Origin: CAYLGY01 sp964383325
GTDB taxonomy: Bacteria; Pseudomonadota; Alphaproteobacteria; Rhizobiales; Rhizobiaceae
Direction of reading: 5' to 3'
Assembly: GCA_964383325.1 (NCBI GenBank)
Contig: CAYLGY010000008.1
Span: forward strand, 1-42,555
Length of the DNA: 42,555 bases
Shown: piece by piece, positions 24,558 through 32,429 of the stretch
Numbering within the stretch: the first letter of the stretch is position 1
How the letters are laid out: every line of letters begins with the position of its first letter
Notes under the pieces: generated by a model
Told to the model about the DNA's origin: nothing
Seen by the model: only the letters and a program-made list of their open reading frames with translations
Database searches by the model: none
Translations under genes and position numbers: made by a program

Positions 24558-25103
24558 TTATCTGCCGCAGGAGCAGCAGGCATGTGTAAGATCAACCATT
24601 TCGAGACCGGCCTTCTGCGATGTTGCCGCCCGCAAATGAGCGTAAGCCCGCTGGATCTGCCTGGAAATCTCGTCGAAAACGGTTTCACCCTGACCGAGCG
24701 CCGGCAGGCGCGAAAAGGCTCCAAGCGCCCTTCCACATGCGGAATGCGAAGCCATCAACTGTTCCAGATGGGCGGCAAGCGCCCCGGGCGCGGCAAGCCG
24801 ATGAAGGCGTTCGGCGCAGGCTTCCCACCGTTGACGGCAGAGATCGAGCTCATCAAGGTCCACGACTTCCGATTTTTCCGTCAGCTGGCCAAGGATCATC
24901 AGGCCGGCAAGCTGGCCGACAATCCGCCGAAGGTCTTCAAATATCGGGTGGCATTGCGCCGCATAGGCAGCTGCCTCGTCGGTACCCAGCGTTTCCGCAA
25001 GCCGGTCAGGATCCGGCACGGGCTGCGGCAACGGACCCTCCGTGAACAGCGCGCAATCCGGGCGATGCACGGTGGTCAGTCGCATGAAAAGGTCGTCGGC
25101 CAT
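24558..25103 (-). CDS. conserved-context hypothetical protein with C-terminal Cys cluster
   Basis: A 181-residue protein that I do not recognise. It is predicted mostly alpha-helical and has no signal peptide or membrane segment. A short leader of charged and proline-rich residues (1-35) is followed by helices with repeated His/Cys (AAQCHPIFEDLRRIVG; LDLCRQRWEACAERLHRL), and the protein ends ACCSCGR (three cysteines at 176, 177 and 179), which could bind a metal or a thiol-linked group. It starts 4 bases after the LacI stop and precedes the lactonase gene, so it is embedded in the operon and likely translated. A small chaperone, carrier or accessory subunit would fit, but nothing shows it. 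Confidence 0.75.
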   Translation of the reverse strand: MADDLFMRLTTVHRPDCALFTEGPLPQPVPDPDRLAETLGTDEAAAYAAQCHPIFEDLRRIVGQLAGLMILGQLTEKSEVVDLDELDLCRQRWEACAERLHRLAAPGALAAHLEQLMASHSACGRALGAFSRLPALGQGETVFDEISRQIQRAYAHLRAATSQKAGLEMVDLTHACCSCGR

Positions 25104-25107
25104 GGGA

Positions 25108-26160
25108 TTACGTCGCCCCGCCAGTTGCGTAGCTGCGCGACCGCGTCGTGCCGCGCTCGATCAGGGGAAGTGGCGCAAAGCGTCTCGTGCGCGTTGCCAG
25201 GTTTGCATCCTGCGCCAGTTCAAGGGCGAGGGAGACGGTGGCGTCCATCATCTCTCCGAGGGGCTGGGGAATGGTTGTCAGCTTGTGCGAAGGCCAGCCG
25301 GCCATCGTGATGTCATCGAAGCCGACTACCGAAAGATCTTCGGGTACACGCAGGCCAAGCCCCTCCTGGATCCCTTCGATGAAGCCGATTGCGACGATAT
25401 CGTTGGCGCAGAACACGCCATCCACGGTCTGGTTCAGCCCGGCCATCTTCAGCCCCGCATCATAGCCGGCCTCATAGGTGAAGAAGCCTGCATCGAGGAT
25501 GATCGGCCGGGCGAGGCCCCGTTCCTGCGCCCGCTTGCAGAAACCGGACAGGCGCTCCGCATTGGTGGAAGCGTCGGGAAAGGCCGATACGTAGAGCAGG
25601 TGGCGGTGACCTGTATCGATCAGGAAGTCCGCTGCCTGGCGCCCGCCTATGATATTGTCGCAGGTAATGCCGAAACCGAGGCCATCCGCAGACAGCCGGT
25701 TGAAGAAGATGCAGGGTGCGCCGCCCTGTTCGCATTTGTCCCTTGCATGGGAGGAAAGGGGAACCGCAAGCACGACCAGCAGGTCCGGCTGATAGGACAG
25801 GAGCAGTTCGACGGCCTCATCGGTCTTTTCGGGCTCATTGGCCACCGCGAGCATGACATTCATGCCGACCGCCTGCAGCCGGGCCACAAGTTCGGTCATG
25901 ACTTCCGGATAGAACGGGTTGGTCAGATCCGACACGACGACCCCGACGATCTGTGTGCGCTTGGTGATGAGGCTCTGGGCAAACGGATTGGGACGGTAGC
26001 CGAGTTCCGCCGCTCTTTTCAGGACAATTCTTCGCGTAGGCTCGGCAATGACTGCATCGGGATAGAAGGCGCGCGAAATCGTCGAGACTGACATTCCGAG
26101 ATCTTTCGCGAGATCCTTCACTGTCACACGTCGGATTTCCGGTTTCTTTCTCTGGCGCAC
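25108..26160 (-). CDS. LacI family transcriptional regulator
   Basis: A 350-residue repressor starting with GTG 26160, chosen because AAAGAGGA lies 6 bases ahead and the helix-turn-helix (VTVKDLAKDLGMSVSTISRAF, residues 12-32) then begins near the N-terminus as usual; the frame is open to 26349. Residues 65-340 form a periplasmic-binding-protein-like sugar domain (TQIVGVVVSDLTNPFYPEV, GVFCANDIVAIGFIEG, VVGFDDITMAGW). It lies inside the operon it probably controls, 119 bases after the binding-protein gene. Two adjacent AACGTT-centred sites at 31121-31147 are the likely operators; the inducer is probably the imported sugar or an intermediate. Confidence 0.94.
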   Translation of the reverse strand: MRQRKKPEIRRVTVKDLAKDLGMSVSTISRAFYPDAVIAEPTRRIVLKRAAELGYRPNPFAQSLITKRTQIVGVVVSDLTNPFYPEVMTELVARLQAVGMNVMLAVANEPEKTDEAVELLLSYQPDLLVVLAVPLSSHARDKCEQGGAPCIFFNRLSADGLGFGITCDNIIGGRQAADFLIDTGHRHLLYVSAFPDASTNAERLSGFCKRAQERGLARPIILDAGFFTYEAGYDAGLKMAGLNQTVDGVFCANDIVAIGFIEGIQEGLGLRVPEDLSVVGFDDITMAGWPSHKLTTIPQPLGEMMDATVSLALELAQDANLATRTRRFAPLPLIERGTTRSRSYATGGAT

Positions 26161-26236
26161 GCTGCGTCCTCTTTCCACTCTTTTCGTCCGAACCCGGACG
26201 CTACAAACCGTCCGAATTCGCTCCCTTGATGGATAT

Positions 26237-26261
26237 GCCCGGCAGGGAGATCCTGCCGGGC
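26237..26261 (-). other. perfect hairpin after the binding-protein gene
   Basis: GCCCGGCAGG (26237-26246) and CCTGCCGGGC (26252-26261) form a perfect 10-bp stem with a five-base loop, 19 bases beyond the stop of the binding-protein gene. There is no T-run. Such hairpins often protect the upstream message, giving more binding protein than downstream enzyme, and may also attenuate read-through. Confidence 0.7.
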
Positions 26262-26279
26262 GACCGGGCCCGGCCCGGA

Positions 26280-27497
26280 CTAGGGCTGGACGGTGGGTTG
26301 CACCTTGGTCAGCTTGTACAGATCCTCCGGCGCTTCGCAGCGGCTGCAATTGATGCCCGGCTCATTTGCTGCCTCGACGACTTCCGCCGGCAGGGGCTGG
26401 ATGGTTGCGCCTTCGACCGGCGTGCCATTCAGGGCGGACTCGATATTGACCTCCGGCAGGAGTTCCGGATTGAGCACCTCGCTGACGAAGGAGCTGGGAA
26501 CGCGATCCGCAGGAAAGACGTTGCAGCCATCCTCGTAAACATCCCCCTCGCAGATCTTCACCTGATCGGCAGGAACCCAGGGCAGGGGATATTCGATGTT
26601 CATCGGCTCCAGCTCACGCTGGCCCGTCAGGATTTCCATCATCAACTTGAATGCGTAGCCGGCCTGGGCGGGAGGCGATCCGGCGGACACACCGCGAAGC
26701 CCTTTGGCCTGCATTTCCGGATCAGCCAGCGCAAGCCGGAAACCTGCGGAATTCTCGCCGGTCATCGGTACGAGCCGATCCCCGGCATCCAGCATGGCCT
26801 GGATTGCGCCATACTCGCCGGCCTGAGCCCAGATGCCATCGACATCGGGGTGCGCGGCCAGGGCCTTGGCCGTTTCCTGCTGGGTCGTGCGGTCATCCCA
26901 ATAGGAATAGTATTCGGCGACGATTTCGATCCCCGGATACTGGTTGAAGATATGCATGGCCCCGTCCGTGTGCCGCTTGTCGACGGAGTTACCGGGCACG
27001 CCACGCGACAGGAAGATCTTGCCCTTGCCGCCGAGCTCATTTACCAGCGCCTGAGCCGTGTTTTCCCCGAATCCGGCGGTCAGATAGCTCACATTATAGG
27101 CGCAGCTCTCCGTGACGGTCGCGTCATACATGAAGAACAGCACGCCTTCATCGCAACCGCGCTTGATCGTGCGGTTCAGGGCGGTGGAAGAGATCGGGAA
27201 GCTGACAATCCCGTCTGCACCGGCATCGATCATGCTTTCATAGGCGGAAATCTGTGCCTGGGGATCGGTGCCGGATATGACTTCGATCAGCTCGACGGTT
27301 TCATTGTAGGGTGGCGTGGCGGCGAGCGCCTTGACGATATTGGCAGCCTCGGATTGCCAGGCATTGCCGGAATAGCTGAGGCTCAGATAGATCTTGAACT
27401 TCTCCTGATCCTGCGCTGCGGCGCCTCCGATCGACTGGAGCGCCGTCGCGCTCATCAGCGCGGCAAGGGCCGCCCATTTGAACTTTCCGAACGTCAT
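26280..27497 (-). CDS. sugar-type ABC transporter periplasmic binding protein with Cys-bearing C-terminal extension
   Basis: A 405-residue type I periplasmic binding protein (Peripla_BP_4/RbsB group) with a Sec signal (residues 1-28, cleavage near GAAAQD). The sugar-binding lobes run from about 33 to 310 (YLSLSYSGNAWQSEAANIVKAL, ADGIVSFPISSTALNRTI, DGIWAQAGEYGAIQAMLDAG). It is about 80 residues longer than typical; the extra C-terminus carries C316/C325 and C384/C387, with C115 and C132 in the core, giving six cysteines suited to three disulfides. Its ATG overlaps the stop of the preceding permease (27494-27497). The ligand should be the substrate of the operon. Confidence 0.92.
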   Translation of the reverse strand: MTFGKFKWAALAALMSATALQSIGGAAAQDQEKFKIYLSLSYSGNAWQSEAANIVKALAATPPYNETVELIEVISGTDPQAQISAYESMIDAGADGIVSFPISSTALNRTIKRGCDEGVLFFMYDATVTESCAYNVSYLTAGFGENTAQALVNELGGKGKIFLSRGVPGNSVDKRHTDGAMHIFNQYPGIEIVAEYYSYWDDRTTQQETAKALAAHPDVDGIWAQAGEYGAIQAMLDAGDRLVPMTGENSAGFRLALADPEMQAKGLRGVSAGSPPAQAGYAFKLMMEILTGQRELEPMNIEYPLPWVPADQVKICEGDVYEDGCNVFPADRVPSSFVSEVLNPELLPEVNIESALNGTPVEGATIQPLPAEVVEAANEPGINCSRCEAPEDLYKLTKVQPTVQP

Positions 27498-28567
27498 GTT
27501 CCTTTCCTCCTTGTGATGGAACCACTTTCACTGGCAGGCTGGCTGGAACGCCAGTACTGACCGAGTTTCTGGAAGAGCTCTTCGCGCAGCAACAGCAGGG
27601 CGATGAGCACGACTGCGCCTTCGATAATCGTGCGCCAGCCGATCTGAAGGCCGATCGCGGTGATGATCGTGCCGAGCGTCGTCAGCAGGAGCGCGCCGCC
27701 AACCGTGCCGAGAAAATTGCCGCGCCCACCGAGAATGGAAGAACCGCCGATCACGACTGCCGCGATGGAAGGCAGCAGATAATCGTCACCCATCCGCAGG
27801 GTTGCGCCATTCGAATAGCCGACAAGCATGATCCCGACGAGCCCGGCGCACACCGCGCTGATGACATAGGGCATGGCCTGCACGAGCAATACCGGGACGC
27901 CGGCGATGCGGGCGGCATGGATGTTGGTGCCGATCGCATAGAGATAGCGGCCCGGGACGGACCGGCTCTGGAACAATGCACCGAGGATGACAAAGCCGAT
28001 GACGAAGAGGATCGGCATCGGCATGCCGAGGACCTTGCTCTTCATCAGCGCCAGCGCAAGATCGGGCGCGGCGCCGCGCGGCGTTCCCCGCGTATATCCC
28101 AGAAGTGCCGATGACACGATGATCGACATCGCCAATGTCATGATGAAGGGGGGTATGTGGAGCCAGACGATCCCGATTGCCGAAACCAGCCCCACGCCTG
28201 CGCAGACCAGCAGCACCGCGCCAAGCAGATACCATGCGCCCGGATCGGTCGCCCCGACCCAGTTCGTCGCCAGGATTCCCCCAAGCGTGATCACGGCAGG
28301 CAAAGACAGGTCGAGCCCGCCCGTCAGAATGACGAGGCCCTGTCCGAAGGAGAGCACGATCAGGAAGGAGCCGAGCACCAGCACCGTCTCCACCTGAGAC
28401 CACGAGCCGAGGGAAGGGCTGATGAAACGCGCGCCGAGAAGCATTGCCACGCAGAGAATTGCCACCGCGATCGCGCTGATCGTCTCGCGGCTGATCCGCT
28501 CGGATCTGCGATGGTCGCCTGTCTGGTTAAACGCTTGTTCCATCTGATGCTCGCTTGCCGTCGTCAT
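27494..28567 (-). CDS. sugar-type ABC transporter permease (RbsC family), second of pair
   Basis: A 357-residue inner-membrane permease of the BPD_transp_2 family with about 8-10 hydrophobic segments after a 35-residue charged N-terminal tail. The family motif GLVILTGGLDLSLPAVITLGG is near residue 78 and GGSSILGGRGNFLGTVGGALLL near 275. ATG 28567 overlaps the stop of the first permease by 4 bases. Sugar ABC systems of this class usually use one permease gene as a homodimer; two different permeases here suggest a heterodimeric channel. Confidence 0.93.
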   Translation of the reverse strand: MTTASEHQMEQAFNQTGDHRRSERISRETISAIAVAILCVAMLLGARFISPSLGSWSQVETVLVLGSFLIVLSFGQGLVILTGGLDLSLPAVITLGGILATNWVGATDPGAWYLLGAVLLVCAGVGLVSAIGIVWLHIPPFIMTLAMSIIVSSALLGYTRGTPRGAAPDLALALMKSKVLGMPMPILFVIGFVILGALFQSRSVPGRYLYAIGTNIHAARIAGVPVLLVQAMPYVISAVCAGLVGIMLVGYSNGATLRMGDDYLLPSIAAVVIGGSSILGGRGNFLGTVGGALLLTTLGTIITAIGLQIGWRTIIEGAVVLIALLLLREELFQKLGQYWRSSQPASESGSITRRKGT

Positions 28568-29559
28568 TGCCTGGCTCCGATGCGGGACATGGTCACGCTG
28601 AACACCACGGCCAGGATCAGGACGATTCCCTGGAACATGCCCGTGTAGAAAGAGGAGACGCCCGCCGAAAAGAGGACCTTCTGGAGCAGCGTCAGGGTGG
28701 CTGCGCCAATCACGGTTGCAAAGAGCCCTCCGCTTCCGCCGGCCAGTGATGTGCCTCCGAGGGCCACGGCTGCGAAGGAAAGCAGCAGCAATGGCGCCCC
28801 TGAGGTGGGATTTCCGGTCGCTGTCTGGGCGCTGAGCATGAAGCCCGCCAGCCCGTACAGGGCTCCGGCAAGCAGATAGGCCCCGAAACGAACGCGAAGG
28901 ACATTCACGCCCGACAATGCCGCTGCCTGCTCATCCGCGCCGATTGCGTAGAGGGAGATGCCGAACCGCGTCCGCCGGACAATGAGCCACAGGCAGACGA
29001 CTGCAGCCACGACGAGGCCGGAGACAGGGATGATCCCCCAGAGCCTGTCCGTCAACTCATAGACAATCCATTCGGCTACATAGCCGCCGGGCGCATCGAG
29101 AATGACGAGCGCGATGCCCTGACAGATGATCATGGTCGCGAGGGTGGCCGCGATGGACTGCAGTCCGAACCACCCGACCAGCACCCCGTTCACGGCACCG
29201 ATGAACCCGCCGATCAGGATGCAGAGCAGCACCGAAAGCAGCGCCCCGCCGGGCCCGTCCATGGGCATTGTGGCCAGAACCACATTGCAGATCGAGATCA
29301 CGCCCGCGAGCGAGAGATCGAAACCGCGATTGATCACCACGAGCGTCAGGCCGGCAGCGGCCAGCGCGAGCGGCGCAGTATTGTTCATCAGGGCCGCAAT
29401 CGCATAGGGCTGGAGCGCGCGCGGCTCAAGGACCCCGTAGACGGCATAGAGCGCCAGATATGTAACGAGGATCAGGCTGCCGCCCTGCACGAAGCGCTTG
29501 AAGGCGTTTGCCATCGGCGTGGAATGTCTCGGCAGTACGCTGCTGGTCGACAAGCTCAT
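28564..29559 (-). CDS. sugar-type ABC transporter permease (RbsC family), first of pair
   Basis: A 331-residue inner-membrane permease with about 8-10 hydrophobic segments. The motif GLTLVVINRGFDLSLAGVISI near residue 70 and ALGGTSLAGGSGGLFATVIGAATL near 265 place it in the BPD_transp_2 family. ATG 29559 has GAGG 7 bases upstream; an earlier in-frame ATG (29595) would overlap the ATPase gene. It follows the ATPase stop by 13 bases. Confidence 0.93.
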   Translation of the reverse strand: MSLSTSSVLPRHSTPMANAFKRFVQGGSLILVTYLALYAVYGVLEPRALQPYAIAALMNNTAPLALAAAGLTLVVINRGFDLSLAGVISICNVVLATMPMDGPGGALLSVLLCILIGGFIGAVNGVLVGWFGLQSIAATLATMIICQGIALVILDAPGGYVAEWIVYELTDRLWGIIPVSGLVVAAVVCLWLIVRRTRFGISLYAIGADEQAAALSGVNVLRVRFGAYLLAGALYGLAGFMLSAQTATGNPTSGAPLLLLSFAAVALGGTSLAGGSGGLFATVIGAATLTLLQKVLFSAGVSSFYTGMFQGIVLILAVVFSVTMSRIGARQ

Positions 29560-29572
29560 GAATGGACCTCGC

Positions 29573-31090
29573 TCATGCGGCCTCAACTCCGGCATGGCCG
29601 ATCATCGCGGCCACCAATTGCTGCTCGTTGATCTCATCGCGGGAAAAGGTCCGGAAGATCCGGCCGCCATACAGAACCAGGCAGCGGTCACTCAGCTGGA
29701 CGATTTCCGGAAGTTCGGAGGAGAAGAACAGGACAGATCCGCCGGAATCGGCAAATCGGCGAATCGCGGCATAGATCGACTGCTTGGTCCCGACATCCAC
29801 GCCACGCGTGGGATCGAAGAGCAGCAGGGTACGCGCCCCCGTTGCCAGCGTTCGGCCCATAAGCGCTTTCTGCTGGTTCCCCCCGGACAGGTTCTCGATG
29901 TTGAAGGCAAGATAGCGCCGGTCCATCTCGACATTGTCCGCGGGCTCATGCGCCGCAGCCTTCTCGTTCCTGCCCCCGAGCAGGGCCATCCGCGCGATCC
30001 TTGGCAGGAAGGGCAGCACGATATTGGTGGCCGCCGTCAGTCCCGGCAGGATCCCCTCGACCTTTCTTTCTTCAGGCAGATAGCTGATTCCGCTGGCAAA
30101 TCTCATTGCCTGGCGTGGACCCTTGTAGGTCGCCCTGGTGCCATCGATCTCGACCTTGCCTTCAACGACCGGCAGAAGGCCCGCAAGCGTGCGAAACAGG
30201 GCTTGTTGCCCTTGTGCTTCCAGTGCCGCCACGCCGAGGACTTCCCCTGGATGGATCTCGAACGAAATGTCCTTTAGCCCATGGCCCGACAATCCACTGA
30301 CCCTGAGGCGAGGCTCGCCGGAAGCGATCGTGGCCGTGCGAGTCGGGCGTTCCTCGACACGGCGCCCGACCATCATCTCGAAAATGTCGTCATTTGTCGC
30401 ATCGCTCAGGCTGACCGTAGCGATCGAGCGCCCATTGCGCAGCACTGTGGCGACGGTACAGATCTGCCGCACTTCCGCGAGGCGATGCGAGATGTATAGA
30501 ATGGCCACCCCGCGGGCTCTCGCCTTCTCGATCTGCTCGAACAGCCAGTCCGTCTCGGAAAGCGACGCCGTCGGCTCGTCCAGAATCAGCACGCGGCCCG
30601 CATTCTCCAATGCTCTTGCGATCTCGATGCGCTGCCGTTCCGACAAGGGCAACGTGCCGACCTCGGCCGCAGGATCAATCCGGTCGAGGCCATGACGGGA
30701 CAGGATTTCCTTTCCCCTGGCCAGTACAGCCGACCTGGACACGAATCCGAGCCGGGAAGCGTGCAGGCCAGGCAGAAGGACGTTCTCGGCGACGCTCAGG
30801 TTCGGCACCAGGCTCAATTCCTGGAACGCAGTGGCAACCTGGCTTTCGCGGGCTTCCATGATCGATCGTGGCGAATAGGTTTGACCAGCCAGAATCATAT
30901 GGCCGGCATCCGGCATCGTTACGCCACTGAGAATCCGTACGAGAGTGGACTTGCCGGCGCCATTCTCGCCGAGCAGGGCATGGACCTCGCCGGCACGGAG
31001 CGTGATGTCCGCATGCTCCAGCGCCACCGTTGCACCGTAGGACTTGCGTAGCCCTTCCGCCTGCAGTTCGAAACCCGGGTTCCCCGACAT
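29573..31090 (-). CDS. sugar-type ABC transporter ATPase with two nucleotide-binding domains (RbsA family)
   Basis: A 505-residue double ATPase. Domain 1 (about 8-235) has Walker A GENGAGKST, Walker B VLILDEPTASL and the switch SHRLAEV, but its signature reads LPLSERQRIEIA. Domain 2 (about 260-495) has a degenerate Walker A (AALEAQGQQ), a good signature LSGGNQQK, and a Walker B reading LLLFDPTRGVD, which lacks the catalytic Glu of the usual LDEPTRG. At most one fully competent composite site is therefore likely. ATG 31090 is preferred to 31105 for its AGGAG at 5-6 bases. It is the first gene of the region B operon. Confidence 0.93.
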   Translation of the reverse strand: MSGNPGFELQAEGLRKSYGATVALEHADITLRAGEVHALLGENGAGKSTLVRILSGVTMPDAGHMILAGQTYSPRSIMEARESQVATAFQELSLVPNLSVAENVLLPGLHASRLGFVSRSAVLARGKEILSRHGLDRIDPAAEVGTLPLSERQRIEIARALENAGRVLILDEPTASLSETDWLFEQIEKARARGVAILYISHRLAEVRQICTVATVLRNGRSIATVSLSDATNDDIFEMMVGRRVEERPTRTATIASGEPRLRVSGLSGHGLKDISFEIHPGEVLGVAALEAQGQQALFRTLAGLLPVVEGKVEIDGTRATYKGPRQAMRFASGISYLPEERKVEGILPGLTAATNIVLPFLPRIARMALLGGRNEKAAAHEPADNVEMDRRYLAFNIENLSGGNQQKALMGRTLATGARTLLLFDPTRGVDVGTKQSIYAAIRRFADSGGSVLFFSSELPEIVQLSDRCLVLYGGRIFRTFSRDEINEQQLVAAMIGHAGVEAA

Positions 31091-31120
31091 CGTCTCTCCT
31101 CGCATCTGGCCTTCGCCGAG

Positions 31121-31147
31121 TGAGAACGTTTGCTGAAAACGTTCCCA
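31121..31147 (-). promoter_or_regulatory. tandem LacI-type operators upstream of the region B operon
   Basis: TGAGAACGTTTGCT (31121-31134) and TGAAAACGTTCCCA (31134-31147) are adjacent sites, each centred on the palindrome AACGTT, the form typical of LacI-family operators. Upstream on the minus strand lie TAATTAT and, further off, TTGACG, so the operators would sit just downstream of the promoter and 31 bases ahead of ATG 31090. The LacI gene at 25108-26160 is the obvious candidate binder. Confidence 0.65.
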
Positions 31148-31386
31148 TAATTAAGGATACGGGGATGGGAGTCGTCAAGACCGAATTTTCTATATTGCAG
31201 GAAACCCCGGCGAATGCGAGCTAACTACCTGATCTAACAAGAAATATGCAACTTGCCTCCTCGCGCGTCTTGGCAGGGGTGGATGGCTTGTTGCCAGGAA
31301 CGCCTGTCCTGCGGATTGCTGATGCCTATCGCGTGCGTCACGCGCACTAACGGCCTGGTTGACAGTCTCCAGCTGCCCGATTGACG

Positions 31387-31433
31387 CCGCATTCGTTGTA
31401 GTTCACAACATGCGGCAAGGAACCGCATTGCGG
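31387..31433 (+). promoter_or_regulatory. CCGCAT dyads ahead of the cytochrome c gene
   Basis: CCGCAT-TC-GTTGT (31387-31399) pairs with ACAAC-ATGCGG (31405-31415), giving 11 matched positions with a two-base bulge. A second palindrome CCGCATTGCGG lies at 31423-31433. TTGACG (31381-31386) directly precedes the first dyad and could be its -35. An operator or mRNA hairpin is possible; no regulator is assigned. Confidence 0.4.
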
Positions 31434-31490
31434 GGAAGGATGGCTTCTGCCGCGAGCATGTTGCGTTCCGCACAAGAGGGGGAGGGCATA

Positions 31491-32336
31491 ATGAAACTGA
31501 GGCAAATGGTCGCCTGCGCATTGCTTGGCGCAGGCTTTGCGGGGACGGCAGCCGCCGAGACTCCCATGGAGCGCGGCGAATATCTCGTCCGGGGCCCGGC
31601 GGGCTGCGGAAATTGCCATACGCCCATTGGTCCAGAGGGCTTCGACATGTCGAAGGAACTCGCCGGGCGCCTGGTAGAGAAGAACGAGCATTTTACGGCG
31701 ATCGCCCCCAACATCACGCCGGGCGGCCGGGTTGCGGAGTGGACCGACGAGGAGTTGGCGCGTGCCATCCGTGAGGGCATCCGGCCGGACGGGAGCGTGA
31801 TCGGGCCGCCAATGCCGATCATGATGTATCGCGGCCTCGGAGACGGGGACCTTGCGGCCATCGTCGCCTTTCTGCGCACGGTTCCCGCGGTAGACGAGCC
31901 TTCGCCGGACTCGGAGTACCGCATTCCCCTGCCGCCGGCCTACGGTCCTCCGATCGAGAGCGTCGAGGCGCCCGCGCGCGGCGTGACGGCAGAATACGGC
32001 GCATATCTGGCCGGCCCGATTGCCCATTGCATGGAATGCCACACGCCCATGGGGCCGCAGGGGCCCATGCTGGACACCGCACTTGGCCAGGGCGGCTTCG
32101 AGTTCCACGGTCCGTGGGGCGTTTCGGTCGCAGCAAATCTCACGCCCAGCGAGGACGGCATTGCCCGCTATACCGACGAAGAGCTGAAGGCGATGATTAC
32201 CCAGGGCGTGCGGCCGGATGGATCGCAGATGCTGCCGCCAATGCCCTATCCATATCTGGCGAAGATGACGCAGGAGGATCTCGACGCCGTGATCCTCTAT
32301 TTGCGCAGTCTCAAGCCGCTGCCCAACGCGCAATAG
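31491..32336 (+). CDS. diheme c-type cytochrome, periplasmic
   Basis: A 281-residue exported protein with a Sec signal (residues 1-22, ending AAAE) and two cytochrome c domains. Heme sites are CGNCH (39-43) and CMECH (180-184). Likely distal Met ligands lie in GPPMPIMMYRGLGDGDLAAIVAFLR and LPPMPYPYLAKMTQEDLDAVILYLR. Such diheme cytochromes usually take electrons from a periplasmic alcohol, aldehyde or sugar dehydrogenase, but none lies next to it. ATG 31491 follows GGGGGAGGG. It stands alone, transcribed away from region B and convergent with the hydrolase gene at 32430. Confidence 0.92.
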   Translation: MKLRQMVACALLGAGFAGTAAAETPMERGEYLVRGPAGCGNCHTPIGPEGFDMSKELAGRLVEKNEHFTAIAPNITPGGRVAEWTDEELARAIREGIRPDGSVIGPPMPIMMYRGLGDGDLAAIVAFLRTVPAVDEPSPDSEYRIPLPPAYGPPIESVEAPARGVTAEYGAYLAGPIAHCMECHTPMGPQGPMLDTALGQGGFEFHGPWGVSVAANLTPSEDGIARYTDEELKAMITQGVRPDGSQMLPPMPYPYLAKMTQEDLDAVILYLRSLKPLPNAQ

Positions 32337-32429
32337 CGCCGCGCTGCCTTCCGCCATGCCCGGTCGGGCGTAGCGGGGCGGATGCGAACCGAAGCATCGC
32401 GGCCCGATCCGCCGGTTGCGCGCATAGCC

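Larger units (their letters stand above)
31091..31490. other. divergent control region between region B operon and cytochrome c
   Basis: These 400 bases contain the tandem AACGTT operators (31121-31147) for the minus-strand operon and a set of CCGCAT-based dyads (31387-31433) ahead of the cytochrome gene. The middle (about 31200-31370) shows nothing I can name. No reading frame here has a plausible start and recognisable product. Confidence 0.6.

Noticed and set aside
31148..31386. Possible small gene or terminator in the middle of the divergent region
   Set aside because: No frame with a ribosome site and recognisable product, and no strong stem followed by a T-run.
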